Shown piece after piece: positions 1-5,421 of a stretch of DNA of 5,421 nt. The number at the start of each line of letters is the position of its first letter. Within the stretch, counting starts at the first letter, position 1. The DNA comes from an uncultured Eubacteriales bacterium (GTDB taxonomy: Bacteria; Bacillota; Clostridia; Lachnospirales; Anaerotignaceae). The stretch is from contig CAUHBX010000085.1 in NCBI GenBank assembly GCA_959604475.1, positions 1 to 5,421 of the forward strand, given 5' to 3'. Under the pieces are notes generated by a model. It did no database searches and was not told the origin of the DNA. It saw only the letters and a program-made list of their open reading frames with translations. Position numbers and translations under genes: made by a program.

Positions 1-948
1 CCTTCTGAATTTGTCACTGTCAGTATAGGAGTGTCCAGCGGAACAATAACAACGTCTAAGGGGCTCGACATATTAAAGACCGAAGCTGACGAGGAGCTTT
101 ATAATGCAAAAAAACGAGGCAGAAACATAACGGCTTATAGAGATAATGGTGACGAGGGTCTGCTTGAACGCAGTATTGAAAGCCTAAAGCTGGTATATGA
201 AAACAGCCCATATGCGTTTTCTCTGATAAGACTGGAAACTGCAGATGATAAGCCGGTTGATTTTACTTTTATCTATGCCAACCAGGCTCTTGCTGATGTT
301 GAAAAATTACCGCTAGATTCAATAATAGGTCATAAATTCCATGAAATATTTAAAAATGCTGATGACAGTATCTTAAATATATATTTTGAAACATCAAAAA
401 CGGGAGAAAAAAATTCATTCCATGCTTTTAGCCCTGAAACCGGAAAATATCTTAAGATAGACTGCTTTAAATTTTCTGAAGGCTACTGCGGCTGTATGCT
501 GACAGATGATTCTGATGTGCATTATATGTCTAAATTAACAAGCAGCGAGTTGAACAATTTATTAAAGGTTGTATCCGGCGGAATTATTGTTACAGATAAT
601 GACTACGAAAATTCATGCATACGTTTTATTAACCAGTCTTTGCTTGAATCACTTGGATACTCCAGCTATTCGGAATACCGCCGCCTTCATCCGTCAAATC
701 AGTCATTAATTTCTGAAATCCATCCGGATGACAGACAGACTTGTAAAGAAGCGTATAAGTCCTATACTGAAAACAGCATCATAAGTAATTTTATAAGGAT
801 AAAGGATAAGCAGGGATGCTATAAATACTTTTCACTTAATGGAAAATTGCTTATAGATGAAAATAAAAATGATTATATGCTATTTGTAATATTTGATATA
901 GGCAACTCAATAAAAAAAATACAGAAGAACAAAAATAAGGGCTTTTAA
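1..948 (+). CDS. GGDEF-PAS-PAS signalling protein, 3' part only
   Basis: The frame is open from base 1, so the gene starts before the window and 315 residues are visible. Residues 1-45 read as the end of a GGDEF diguanylate cyclase domain: VTVSIGV, then the EADEELYNAKKRGRN helix typical of the GGDEF C-terminus. The GTG at base 31 lies inside this domain and is not a real start. Two PAS-like sensor domains follow, at about residues 60-168 (ENSPYAFSLIRLE, YANQALADVEKLP, IIGHKFHEIF) and 183-300 (GGIIVTDND, INQSLLESLGY, EIHPDDR, then a closing FVIFDIG strand). No membrane segment is visible. The GGDEF family makes c-di-GMP from GTP, but the GGDEF signature itself lies outside the window, so activity cannot be judged. 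The order is unusual, because PAS domains normally precede the output domain. The protein ends just after the second PAS domain, and its TAA stop lies inside the terminator palindrome. Ligand and partners are unknown. Confidence 0.85.
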   Translation, partial: PSEFVTVSIGVSSGTITTSKGLDILKTEADEELYNAKKRGRNITAYRDNGDEGLLERSIESLKLVYENSPYAFSLIRLETADDKPVDFTFIYANQALADVEKLPLDSIIGHKFHEIFKNADDSILNIYFETSKTGEKNSFHAFSPETGKYLKIDCFKFSEGYCGCMLTDDSDVHYMSKLTSSELNNLLKVVSGGIIVTDNDYENSCIRFINQSLLESLGYSSYSEYRRLHPSNQSLISEIHPDDRQTCKEAYKSYTENSIISNFIRIKDKQGCYKYFSLNGKLLIDENKNDYMLFVIFDIGNSIKKIQKNKNKGF

Positions 949-962
949 AAGCCCTTATTTTT
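931..962. terminator. Bidirectional intrinsic terminator between convergent genes
   Basis: This is a perfect palindrome with two 16-base arms; the left arm is AAAAATAAGGGCTTTT. The GGGC/GCCC core is flanked by A and T runs, so it gives a stem followed by a T-rich tract on either strand. It lies between the convergent GGDEF-PAS gene and the ABC permease gene and can serve both. The last codons and stop (946-948) of the GGDEF-PAS gene are part of the hairpin. Confidence 0.85.
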
Positions 963-980
963 ATGTCTATTTAAACAATC

Positions 981-1790
981 TTATTCGAGATTGAGCTTCT
1001 TAGTAAGCAGATGTTTTGTTATAAGGAAATATACAACTGCCTGAATAACGAAGAAAAGTATAATTATCATTAATCCTGCATTAACAGCCTGAACTTCATT
1101 AAGTCCTGAGAATAACGTTCTGAATAATGTATCTCCAAGGGGAGAATTGCCGGCGCTTATTACGATTGCCATTACAACGTTATTTACAAGTATGCTGATG
1201 CCAATATAAGCTCCTACTGCACTAAGTACCTTATGTTTATTTGAAAGCTGGCCAATAGCCATTGAAAGATATATGCTGAGTACTTCTGAAATTCCTGCGG
1301 CAAGTATTAACACAACAGTTTCTACGGCTGAGAACATAAAGTGATTAAGGTGCAGTTGTTTTAACAGTTCTCCAAATTCTGACAGAATGAGAGTAAAATC
1401 CCCAGATTGCAAAAATACTATAAAGAATGATAAAATTCCGACAAATACACTCAGTATGCTCCAGACAACTATTACAATTAATTTACTCCATATCAGTTTA
1501 GATACGCTGACCGGGAGTGTAAACATAAGATATCCTTCACGTCCAAGCAAATTTTTGTAAAACCTTTGTATCATCATAATAAATGTGACAACGCATATCG
1601 CCATTATAAGCGCTCCGAAAATAGTAGGTACCATTGCAGTAAGTATATTGAGCGCAAGGCTGTCTAAGCTGTTTAAATTAAATGCAAGAAAAAGCCTTTG
1701 TATGAACGCTACTACTATAAGAGCTCCATATAATGGCAGGAATATTCTTCCCGTTGCCTGAAACTCATATTTCAGTAATTTTTTTAACAT
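981..1790 (-). CDS. ABC transporter permease, ABC-2-like
   Basis: This 269-residue integral membrane protein is the likely membrane partner of the ATPase encoded just upstream. About six hydrophobic segments are visible, at roughly residues 20-37, 52-74, 104-128, 154-176, 190-212 and 236-258. The N-terminus is short and basic (MLKKLLKYEF), as is common in ABC-2-type exporter subunits. The stretch GREGYLMFTLPVS at residues 83-95, after the second segment, resembles a conserved cytoplasmic motif I associate with clostridial permeases of this kind. The start overlaps the end of the ATPase gene by 7 bases, and a strong AGGGAGGT ribosome binding site sits at 1797-1804, so translation is probably coupled. 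It is the last gene of the operon, with the shared terminator about 20 bases beyond its stop. The substrate cannot be told from sequence; export of a peptide, antibiotic or lipid-like compound is a family-level guess. Confidence 0.85.
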   Translation of the reverse strand: MLKKLLKYEFQATGRIFLPLYGALIVVAFIQRLFLAFNLNSLDSLALNILTAMVPTIFGALIMAICVVTFIMMIQRFYKNLLGREGYLMFTLPVSVSKLIWSKLIVIVVWSILSVFVGILSFFIVFLQSGDFTLILSEFGELLKQLHLNHFMFSAVETVVLILAAGISEVLSIYLSMAIGQLSNKHKVLSAVGAYIGISILVNNVVMAIVISAGNSPLGDTLFRTLFSGLNEVQAVNAGLMIIILFFVIQAVVYFLITKHLLTKKLNLE

Positions 1791-2485
1791 TTGAATACCT
1801 CCCTGAAATATCCGTCAACGGATTTGCCCTCTTTCTCCCTGATATTATCAATAGTCTCATGGAGTACTATGTTTCCGTTATTTATAAACACCGCTTCATC
1901 AAGAACCTTTTCAATATCCGATATAAGATGTGTTGATATAACAACGCTGGCGTCCGGATTATAAGTAGTTATGATTGTGTTCAAAATATAGTCCCTGGCT
2001 GCGGGGTCAACTCCGCCTATAGGCTCGTCAAGCAGATAAAGCTTAGCATTTCTGCTCATTACAAGGATTAACTGGACTTTTTCCTTATTTCCCTTTGACA
2101 GAGCCTTAAGCCTATCAGTCTCGCTTATATTAAGTCTGCTGAGCATATCTCTTGCCTTTGCGTCATCAAAGTTGCTGTAGAAGTCTGAAAACATCTTCAG
2201 CATATCAGATACCTTCATCCAGTCTGGAAGGTAAGTTTTATCAGGCAGATAGGAAACTGCTAAGTGGCTTTCGGTACCAATGGGCATACCATCAACAAAT
2301 ATCTGCCCCGACTCCGGTGTAAGAAGTCCGTTTATTAGCTTTATAAGTGTCGTCTTTCCACTTCCGTTTGGCCCTAAAAGCCCTATTATTTTTCCCCGCT
2401 CAAGTTTTAGGCTTATGTCGTTAAGGGCGGGCTTTTTGCCATAGCTTTTGTTTACTCCCTTTACCTCAAGTACAAATTCTGTCAT
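1784..2485 (-). CDS. ABC transporter ATP-binding protein
   Basis: This 233-residue protein is a single nucleotide-binding domain of normal length for a stand-alone ABC ATPase, expected to power the adjacent permease from the cytoplasmic face. Motifs appear in order: Walker A GPNGSGKTT (residues 38-46), a Q-loop region at SYLPDKTYLP (78-87), a signature helix LSKGNKEK (129-136), Walker B LYLLDEP (149-155), a D-loop with GGVD (157-160) and the switch histidine in STH (184-186). Two departures from the textbook pattern are visible: aspartate where the Q-loop glutamine is usual, and LSKGN in place of LSGGQ. Similar departures occur in BcrA/YtrB-like ATPases, so I read it as active. The ATG overlaps the regulator's stop codon (ATGA), and a GGAGGGGAG ribosome binding site lies just upstream. 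Its setting, between a YtrA-type regulator and a membrane subunit, matches B. subtilis ytr-like operons, although orthology is not shown. Confidence 0.92.
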   Translation of the reverse strand: MTEFVLEVKGVNKSYGKKPALNDISLKLERGKIIGLLGPNGSGKTTLIKLINGLLTPESGQIFVDGMPIGTESHLAVSYLPDKTYLPDWMKVSDMLKMFSDFYSNFDDAKARDMLSRLNISETDRLKALSKGNKEKVQLILVMSRNAKLYLLDEPIGGVDPAARDYILNTIITTYNPDASVVISTHLISDIEKVLDEAVFINNGNIVLHETIDNIREKEGKSVDGYFREVFKC

Positions 2486-2856
2486 TTATTCTCCCCTCCC
2501 TCAACCGCCTTTTTAAAGGCATCTAATGTTTGCTCAGGCGTAAAGCCGAGTTTTTTCATACTTTCAATAAAACTGTTGATATTTTCCGACGCTATAGCGT
2601 CCCTTACAGATTCAATCATAGTATTGTCCTCCGTGATGTATCTTCCGCTTGTTCTCTTCGAATATACAAGACCTTCTCTTTCAAGATCTGATAAAGCCCT
2701 CTGCATTGTATTTGGATTGACCCCGGCTTCTTCCGCTAAATCTCTTACTGACGGAAGCTTTTCACCGGAAAGCCATGTTCCAGAAATTATACCCAATTTA
2801 ATATGCTCCACCAGCTGTGAATAAATTGGCCTGTCTTCTTTTAAAGACCATATCAT
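2482..2856 (-). CDS. GntR-family transcriptional regulator, YtrA subfamily
   Basis: This is a 124-residue DNA-binding regulator. Residues 8-77 form the GntR winged helix: DRPIYSQLVEHIKLGIISG, then GEKLPSVRDLAEEAGVNPNT, the recognition helix MQRALSDLEREGLV, and a wing ending SGRYITED. The C-terminal part (about 80-124) is short, helical and charged. That fits the YtrA subfamily, which has a small dimerisation region rather than the larger ligand-binding domains of FadR or HutC types. I chose the ATG at 2854-2856 because an excellent AAGGAGGGA site lies just before it. A further upstream ATG at 2908-2910 would add 18 residues, but it lacks a good site and falls at the -10 box. This is the first gene of the operon with the ATPase and permease, and its stop overlaps the ATPase start by 4 bases. 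A palindrome at its promoter suggests autorepression relieved by an unknown inducer. Confidence 0.92.
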   Translation of the reverse strand: MIWSLKEDRPIYSQLVEHIKLGIISGTWLSGEKLPSVRDLAEEAGVNPNTMQRALSDLEREGLVYSKRTSGRYITEDNTMIESVRDAIASENINSFIESMKKLGFTPEQTLDAFKKAVEGGENK

Positions 2857-2860
2857 GGTA

Positions 2861-2869
2861 TCCCTCCTT
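2861..2869 (-). promoter_or_regulatory. Ribosome binding site that fixes the regulator start
   Basis: On the minus strand this reads AAGGAGGGA, close to the full anti-Shine-Dalgarno complement, and is 4 bases from the ATG at 2854-2856. It supports the shorter 124-residue regulator over the 142-residue reading from further upstream. Confidence 0.85.
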
Positions 2870-2882
2870 CTATTGTACCTCT

Positions 2883-2900
2883 GTATTAAGTACTTAATAC
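2883..2900. promoter_or_regulatory. 18-bp palindromic operator candidate
   Basis: GTATTAAGTACTTAATAC is a perfect 18-base palindrome located one base downstream of the -10 box and covering the predicted transcription start. Its size, symmetry and GTA...TAC ends resemble known GntR/YtrA operators. A repressor dimer bound here would block transcription initiation, so the regulator encoded 27 bases downstream is the obvious candidate. Binding is inferred, not shown. Confidence 0.75.
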
Positions 2901-2901
2901 A

Positions 2902-2929
2902 ATTATACAAAATACTTTCTATTTGTCAA
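2902..2929 (-). promoter_or_regulatory. Sigma-A-type promoter of the regulator-ABC operon
   Basis: On the minus strand, a -35 TTGACA (2924-2929) and a -10 TATAAT (2902-2907) are separated by 16 bases. Both hexamers match the consensus exactly. The predicted start falls near 2894-2896, giving a leader of about 40 bases before the regulator's ATG. A promoter this strong fits a gene set held down by a repressor and induced on demand. Confidence 0.85.
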
Positions 2930-2938
2930 GAGGTATTT

Positions 2939-2979
2939 ATAAAAAAATAAAAAACCTTCATTTAAATAAATGAAGGTTT
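2939..2979 (-). terminator. Intrinsic terminator after dapL
   Basis: A hairpin with 13-base arms (AAACCTTCATTTA at 2952-2964 and its complement at 2967-2979) begins 7 bases past the dapL stop. The loop-proximal AT pairs probably open in practice. On the minus strand it is followed by a T-rich run (2939-2951) broken by one or two A residues. This marks the end of the pyrG-dapF-dapL transcript and separates it from the regulator operon. Confidence 0.8.
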
Positions 2980-2985
2980 AGTCTT

Positions 2986-4167
2986 TTAAAGCAATTTTCT
3001 TAGCCTTTTTATAGCCTCTTCTGTGTTTTCTCTGCTTCCAAATGAAGTAAGGCGGAAGTATCCTTCTCCTTCGCTGCCAAAGCCTGCACCCGGTGTTCCG
3101 CCTACCTGTGCATTTTCGAGGAGCCAATCGAAAAATTCCCATGAGCCCATACCGTTAGGGCATTTAAGCCAGATATAGGGAGAGCATTTACCACCTGAGA
3201 ACCAAATTCCTTTTTCTGTAAGAAGGTCTGCTATCAGCTTGGCATTGCCCATATAGTATGCAATGTTATCAATCGCCTCTTTAAATCCCTGCTCTGACAG
3301 AGCAGCCTCAGCAGCCCTTTGAATTACATATGGAACGCCGTTAAACTTAGTAGCCTGTCTTCTTGCCCACAGCTTCTGGAGTGATTTTTCCCCTGAAACA
3401 AGTTCATTAGGGAATACCGTCCATGAGCATCTTGTACCGGTAAATCCCGCCATCTTAGAAAAGCTGCATATTTCAACAGCGCATTCTCTGGCACCCTCAA
3501 CAGCATAAATAGAGTGTGGATAATCACCGTTAATAAAAGACTCGTAGGCAGAATCAAAAATAATAAGTGAGCCGCTTTCTTTGGCGTATTTTACCCATAA
3601 TCCGAGCTGCTCCTTATTATAAGTCGCTCCCGTAGGATTATTAGGTGAGCAAAGATAAATTATATATGGCTTTTTAGCAAGTCCGTCCGGCATTGGAAGA
3701 AAATTGTTCTCTATATTAGCTGGAAGCAGTTCAATATTCCTGCCGTTCATTATATTGCTGTCCATATATACGGGATAAACAGGGTCTGGAATAAGTATAT
3801 CGTTATCGCCAAGAATGTCTACAATATTTCCGCAGTCGCTTTTAGCTCCATCGCTTACGAATACTTAGTCCGCATCAATTTTTTAACCGTATCTTCCATA
3901 GTGGGCAGATATTGCTTCCCTTAAAAAATCATATCCGTATTCAGGCGGGTATCCCTTAAAAGTGTCTTTTGAAGCCATTTCATCAACGGCCTTATGCATT
4001 GCCTGTATAACTGTTTTTGTAAGAGGAAGTGTTACATCCCCTATACTAAGCTTAATAATTTTTTTATCAGGGTGTTCGGCCGTATATTTATTTATCCTTT
4101 TAGCCGTTTCAGAAAAAAGATAGCTTTCTTTAAGGTTATCATAATTTTCATTAACTTTTATATTCAT
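2986..4167 (-). pseudogene. dapL: LL-diaminopimelate aminotransferase, interrupted by two in-frame TAA codons
   Basis: DapL is a class I/II fold PLP enzyme that moves an amino group from glutamate to tetrahydrodipicolinate, giving LL-diaminopimelate in one step. The frame spans 393 codons, normal for the family, but codons 95 (3883-3885) and 101 (3865-3867) are TAA. Both sides are in the same frame: AHYGRYG-stop-KIDAD-stop-VFVSDGAKSDCGN, then PDPVYPVYMDSN. Motifs downstream are intact: SPNNPTGA (about 174-181), IIFDSAYESF, the PLP-lysine motif SFSKMAGFTGTR (lysine about 238) and FRLTSFGSR near the end. Position 101 is normally glutamate in this motif (DADEVFVSD), so GAA to TAA is the simplest change there. 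The start at 4167 is favoured by a GAGGGAG site 9 bases upstream; it overlaps the end of dapF by 17 bases. As written, only a 94-residue N-terminal piece would be made, lacking the cofactor site. The next ATG (codon 135) has no ribosome binding site. A sequence error cannot be excluded. Confidence 0.85.
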
Positions 4168-5002
4168 ATTCAAACACTCCCTCATATGCCGTTTCCGCTT
4201 TTCCAGTCATGAACACAGTACCGTCTGTACAGTATCTTATAACCAAGTCTCCGCCAATTAGATGAACCGTTACGTCTGTGTCCTGTTTGCATATTCCATT
4301 TAAGCAAGCCGCAACTACCGTAGCGCATGTGCCTGTACCGCAGGCGAAGGTTTCACCGCTGCCTCTCTCCCAAACCCTCATTTGAAGAGTCCTTTCATCA
4401 ATTGCCTTAACAAATTCCGTGTTGACCCTATCAGGAAAAATAGTCAGATTTTCAAAACTTGGGCCGATTTTTTCCAAATCAAGGCTGTCAACATCATCGA
4501 CAAAGCATACTGCATGAGGATTTCCCATTGAAACAGCAGTCAGCATATATTTCTTTCCATCAATAATTACAGGTCTGTTTATCATTATATCAGGTGCCAG
4601 AACAGGTATTTTTTCAGGTTCCAGTATGGCCTTGCCCATATCAACGCAGACTGTATCAACCTTACCGTCAGCAATATTGAGTTTGAGCTTTTTAATTCCG
4701 CTTAACGTATCCACTGTAATCTCTGTTTTATTAACAATGCCCTTATCATAGAGATATTTTCCCACACATCTTATACCGTTGCCGCACATTTTAGCTTCGC
4801 TTCCGTCGGCGTTAAAGATTCTCATTTTAGCGTCGGCAACATCGGAGCTGCAAATCATAATAAGCCCGTCCGAGCCAACAGAAAAATGTCTTGGTGATAC
4901 GGCAATAGAAATTTCTTCGGGTTTTTCAAGCTCTTCGTCCATGCAGTTGACATAGACATAGTCGTTTCCGATGCCATGCATTTTCGTGAAATTAAATTTC
5001 AT
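4151..5002 (-). CDS. dapF: Diaminopimelate epimerase
   Basis: DapF is a cofactor-independent cytoplasmic epimerase that converts LL-diaminopimelate to meso-diaminopimelate, the precursor of lysine and of the peptidoglycan cross-link residue. At 283 residues it has the usual family length. The substrate motif MHGIGNDYVYVN is at residues 8-19. The two catalytic cysteines stand in intact motifs: C73 in SEAKMCGNGIRC and C221 in ERGSGETFACGTGTCA. The conserved SMGNPHAV (158-165) and DRVNTEF (191-197) segments that line the active site are also present. The start is an ATG with a G-rich site (GGGGGAC) just upstream. It lies 51 bases downstream of pyrG on the same strand with no clear terminator between, and overlaps dapL, which makes its substrate. 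I see no defect in this gene, so the epimerase should be functional even if dapL is not. Confidence 0.97.
   Translation of the reverse strand: MKFNFTKMHGIGNDYVYVNCMDEELEKPEEISIAVSPRHFSVGSDGLIMICSSDVADAKMRIFNADGSEAKMCGNGIRCVGKYLYDKGIVNKTEITVDTLSGIKKLKLNIADGKVDTVCVDMGKAILEPEKIPVLAPDIMINRPVIIDGKKYMLTAVSMGNPHAVCFVDDVDSLDLEKIGPSFENLTIFPDRVNTEFVKAIDERTLQMRVWERGSGETFACGTGTCATVVAACLNGICKQDTDVTVHLIGGDLVIRYCTDGTVFMTGKAETAYEGVFEYEYKS
4177..4183 (-). promoter_or_regulatory. Ribosome binding site of dapL, inside dapF
   Basis: On the minus strand GAGGGAG lies 9 bases before the ATG at 4165-4167 and within the last codons of dapF. It supports the start MNIKVNENY over the ATG 18 bases further upstream, which would place this site inside the coding region. 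The placement suggests translational coupling of dapL to dapF. Confidence 0.75.
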
Positions 5003-5053
5003 ATATAGTCCCCCGTTCTGTCAAATATTATGTCGTGCTGAATAACAATATTC

Positions 5054-5421
5054 TCAGTGATTTAAAGAAGCCTTTACGAGCCCGACAAAAAGCGCCTGCG
5101 CTCTGTTAGGGCGGCTTTTAAACTCAGGATGATACTGAACCCCAACATAAAAATCGTTTTCAGGTATTTCAACTGTTTCAACTATTCTTCCGTCAGGTGA
5201 GGTTCCGCTTATAACAAGGCCTTTTTCCTGCATAAGGTCTCTGTAATCATTATTAAATTCGTAACGGTGGCGGTGCCTTTCATATATTAGGTCGGATTTA
5301 TAGCAGTCGTACATTTTCGTCCCTTCTTTAATCTTACAGGGATATGCTCCAAGCCTCATTGTTCCGCCTTTTGCTATTTCATTGTTCTGGTCAGGCATAA
5401 AGTCTATTACCTTGTTAGCTG
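5054..5421 (-). CDS. pyrG: CTP synthase, C-terminal part only
   Basis: The frame runs off the right edge of the window, so only the last 121 or so residues are visible. CTP synthase makes CTP from UTP, ATP and glutamine in the cytoplasm; this part belongs to the C-terminal class I glutamine amidotransferase domain. Recognisable family motifs are [40 protein letters not shown] and [13 protein letters not shown]. The last contains the histidine and glutamate of the Cys-His-Glu triad; the cysteine lies outside the window. The ATG at 5396-5398 is internal, since the frame continues upstream as [11 protein letters not shown]. It ends in TGA, 51 bases before dapF. It may be cotranscribed with dapF, but no pathway link is implied. 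Confidence 0.96.
   Translation of the reverse strand, partial: ANKVIDFMPDQNNEIAKGGTMRLGAYPCKIKEGTKMYDCYKSDLIYERHRHRYEFNNDYRDLMQEKGLVISGTSPDGRIVETVEIPENDFYVGVQYHPEFKSRPNRAQALFVGLVKASLNH

Noticed and set aside
1733..1936. Plus-strand open frame across the ABC ATPase/permease junction
   Set aside because: It is antisense to two well-supported overlapping genes, has no ribosome binding site and resembles no known protein.
2576..2824. Plus-strand open frame opposite the GntR regulator
   Set aside because: It is antisense to a clear winged-helix gene and is best explained by that gene's codon use.
2857..2985. A small gene or riboswitch in the longest intergenic stretch
   Set aside because: The stretch is fully explained by the dapL terminator, the operon promoter, the palindrome and the ribosome binding site; the leader is only about 40 bases, too short for a known riboswitch.
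3324..3557. Minus-strand open frame within dapL
   Set aside because: It is an alternate frame of the conserved PLP-lysine region and shows no domain of its own.
2986..3765. The C-terminal dapL piece as an independent 259-residue aminotransferase gene
   Set aside because: Its first ATG (codon 135 of dapL) has no ribosome binding site, the preceding in-frame sequence back to the stop is clearly conserved DapL, and the piece lacks the N-terminal substrate-binding part of the fold.
3994..4212. Plus-strand open frame opposite the dapL start and dapF end
   Set aside because: It is antisense to the dapF-dapL junction, with no start signal and no recognisable protein.
5019..5024. TTGACA on the minus strand upstream of dapF as a promoter -35 box
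   Set aside because: A -10 box at normal spacing would fall at the dapF start codon, leaving no room for a leader with the visible ribosome binding site.
5040..5053. Small inverted repeat (GAATA/TATTC) between pyrG and dapF as a terminator
   Set aside because: The stem is only five mostly A-T pairs with no T-run after it.

Overview
This window looks like chromosomal DNA from a low-to-moderate GC Gram-positive bacterium, most likely in the class Clostridia. The evidence is AT-rich intergenic DNA, strong purine-rich ribosome binding sites (GGAGG type), a near-consensus sigma-A promoter, a YtrA-type GntR regulator with an ABC exporter, and diaminopimelate synthesis through DapL. The organism cannot be named more precisely from this sequence.

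Layout. Bases 1-948 (+) hold the 3' end of a signalling gene: the last part of a GGDEF (c-di-GMP synthase) domain followed by two PAS-like domains. It ends inside a perfect 32-base palindrome that can terminate transcription from both sides. Converging on it is a three-gene operon on the minus strand: a GntR/YtrA-type repressor (2482-2856), an ABC ATPase (1784-2485) and an ABC permease (981-1790). These genes overlap by 4 and 7 bases and are driven by a clear promoter (TTGACA-N16-TATAAT). An 18-base perfect palindrome next to the -10 box is a very good candidate for the repressor's own operator. Upstream of that lies a second minus-strand group: the 3' end of pyrG (CTP synthase), then dapF (diaminopimelate epimerase), then dapL (LL-diaminopimelate aminotransferase), closed by a hairpin terminator at 2939-2979.

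How the genes work together. DapL converts tetrahydrodipicolinate to LL-diaminopimelate, and DapF epimerises that to meso-diaminopimelate for lysine and peptidoglycan, so dapF-dapL is a functional pair. The regulator/ATPase/permease set is a self-contained, probably autoregulated transporter module whose substrate is unknown.

The most notable observation is that dapL is interrupted by two in-frame TAA codons (codons 95 and 101) only 18 bases apart. There is no frameshift, and the reading frame and conserved motifs are otherwise intact on both sides. It is annotated here as a disrupted gene; recent inactivation, sequence error and readthrough are the competing explanations. I see no CRISPR array, insertion sequence, tRNA or rRNA. 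No gene-free stretch exceeds about 130 bases.
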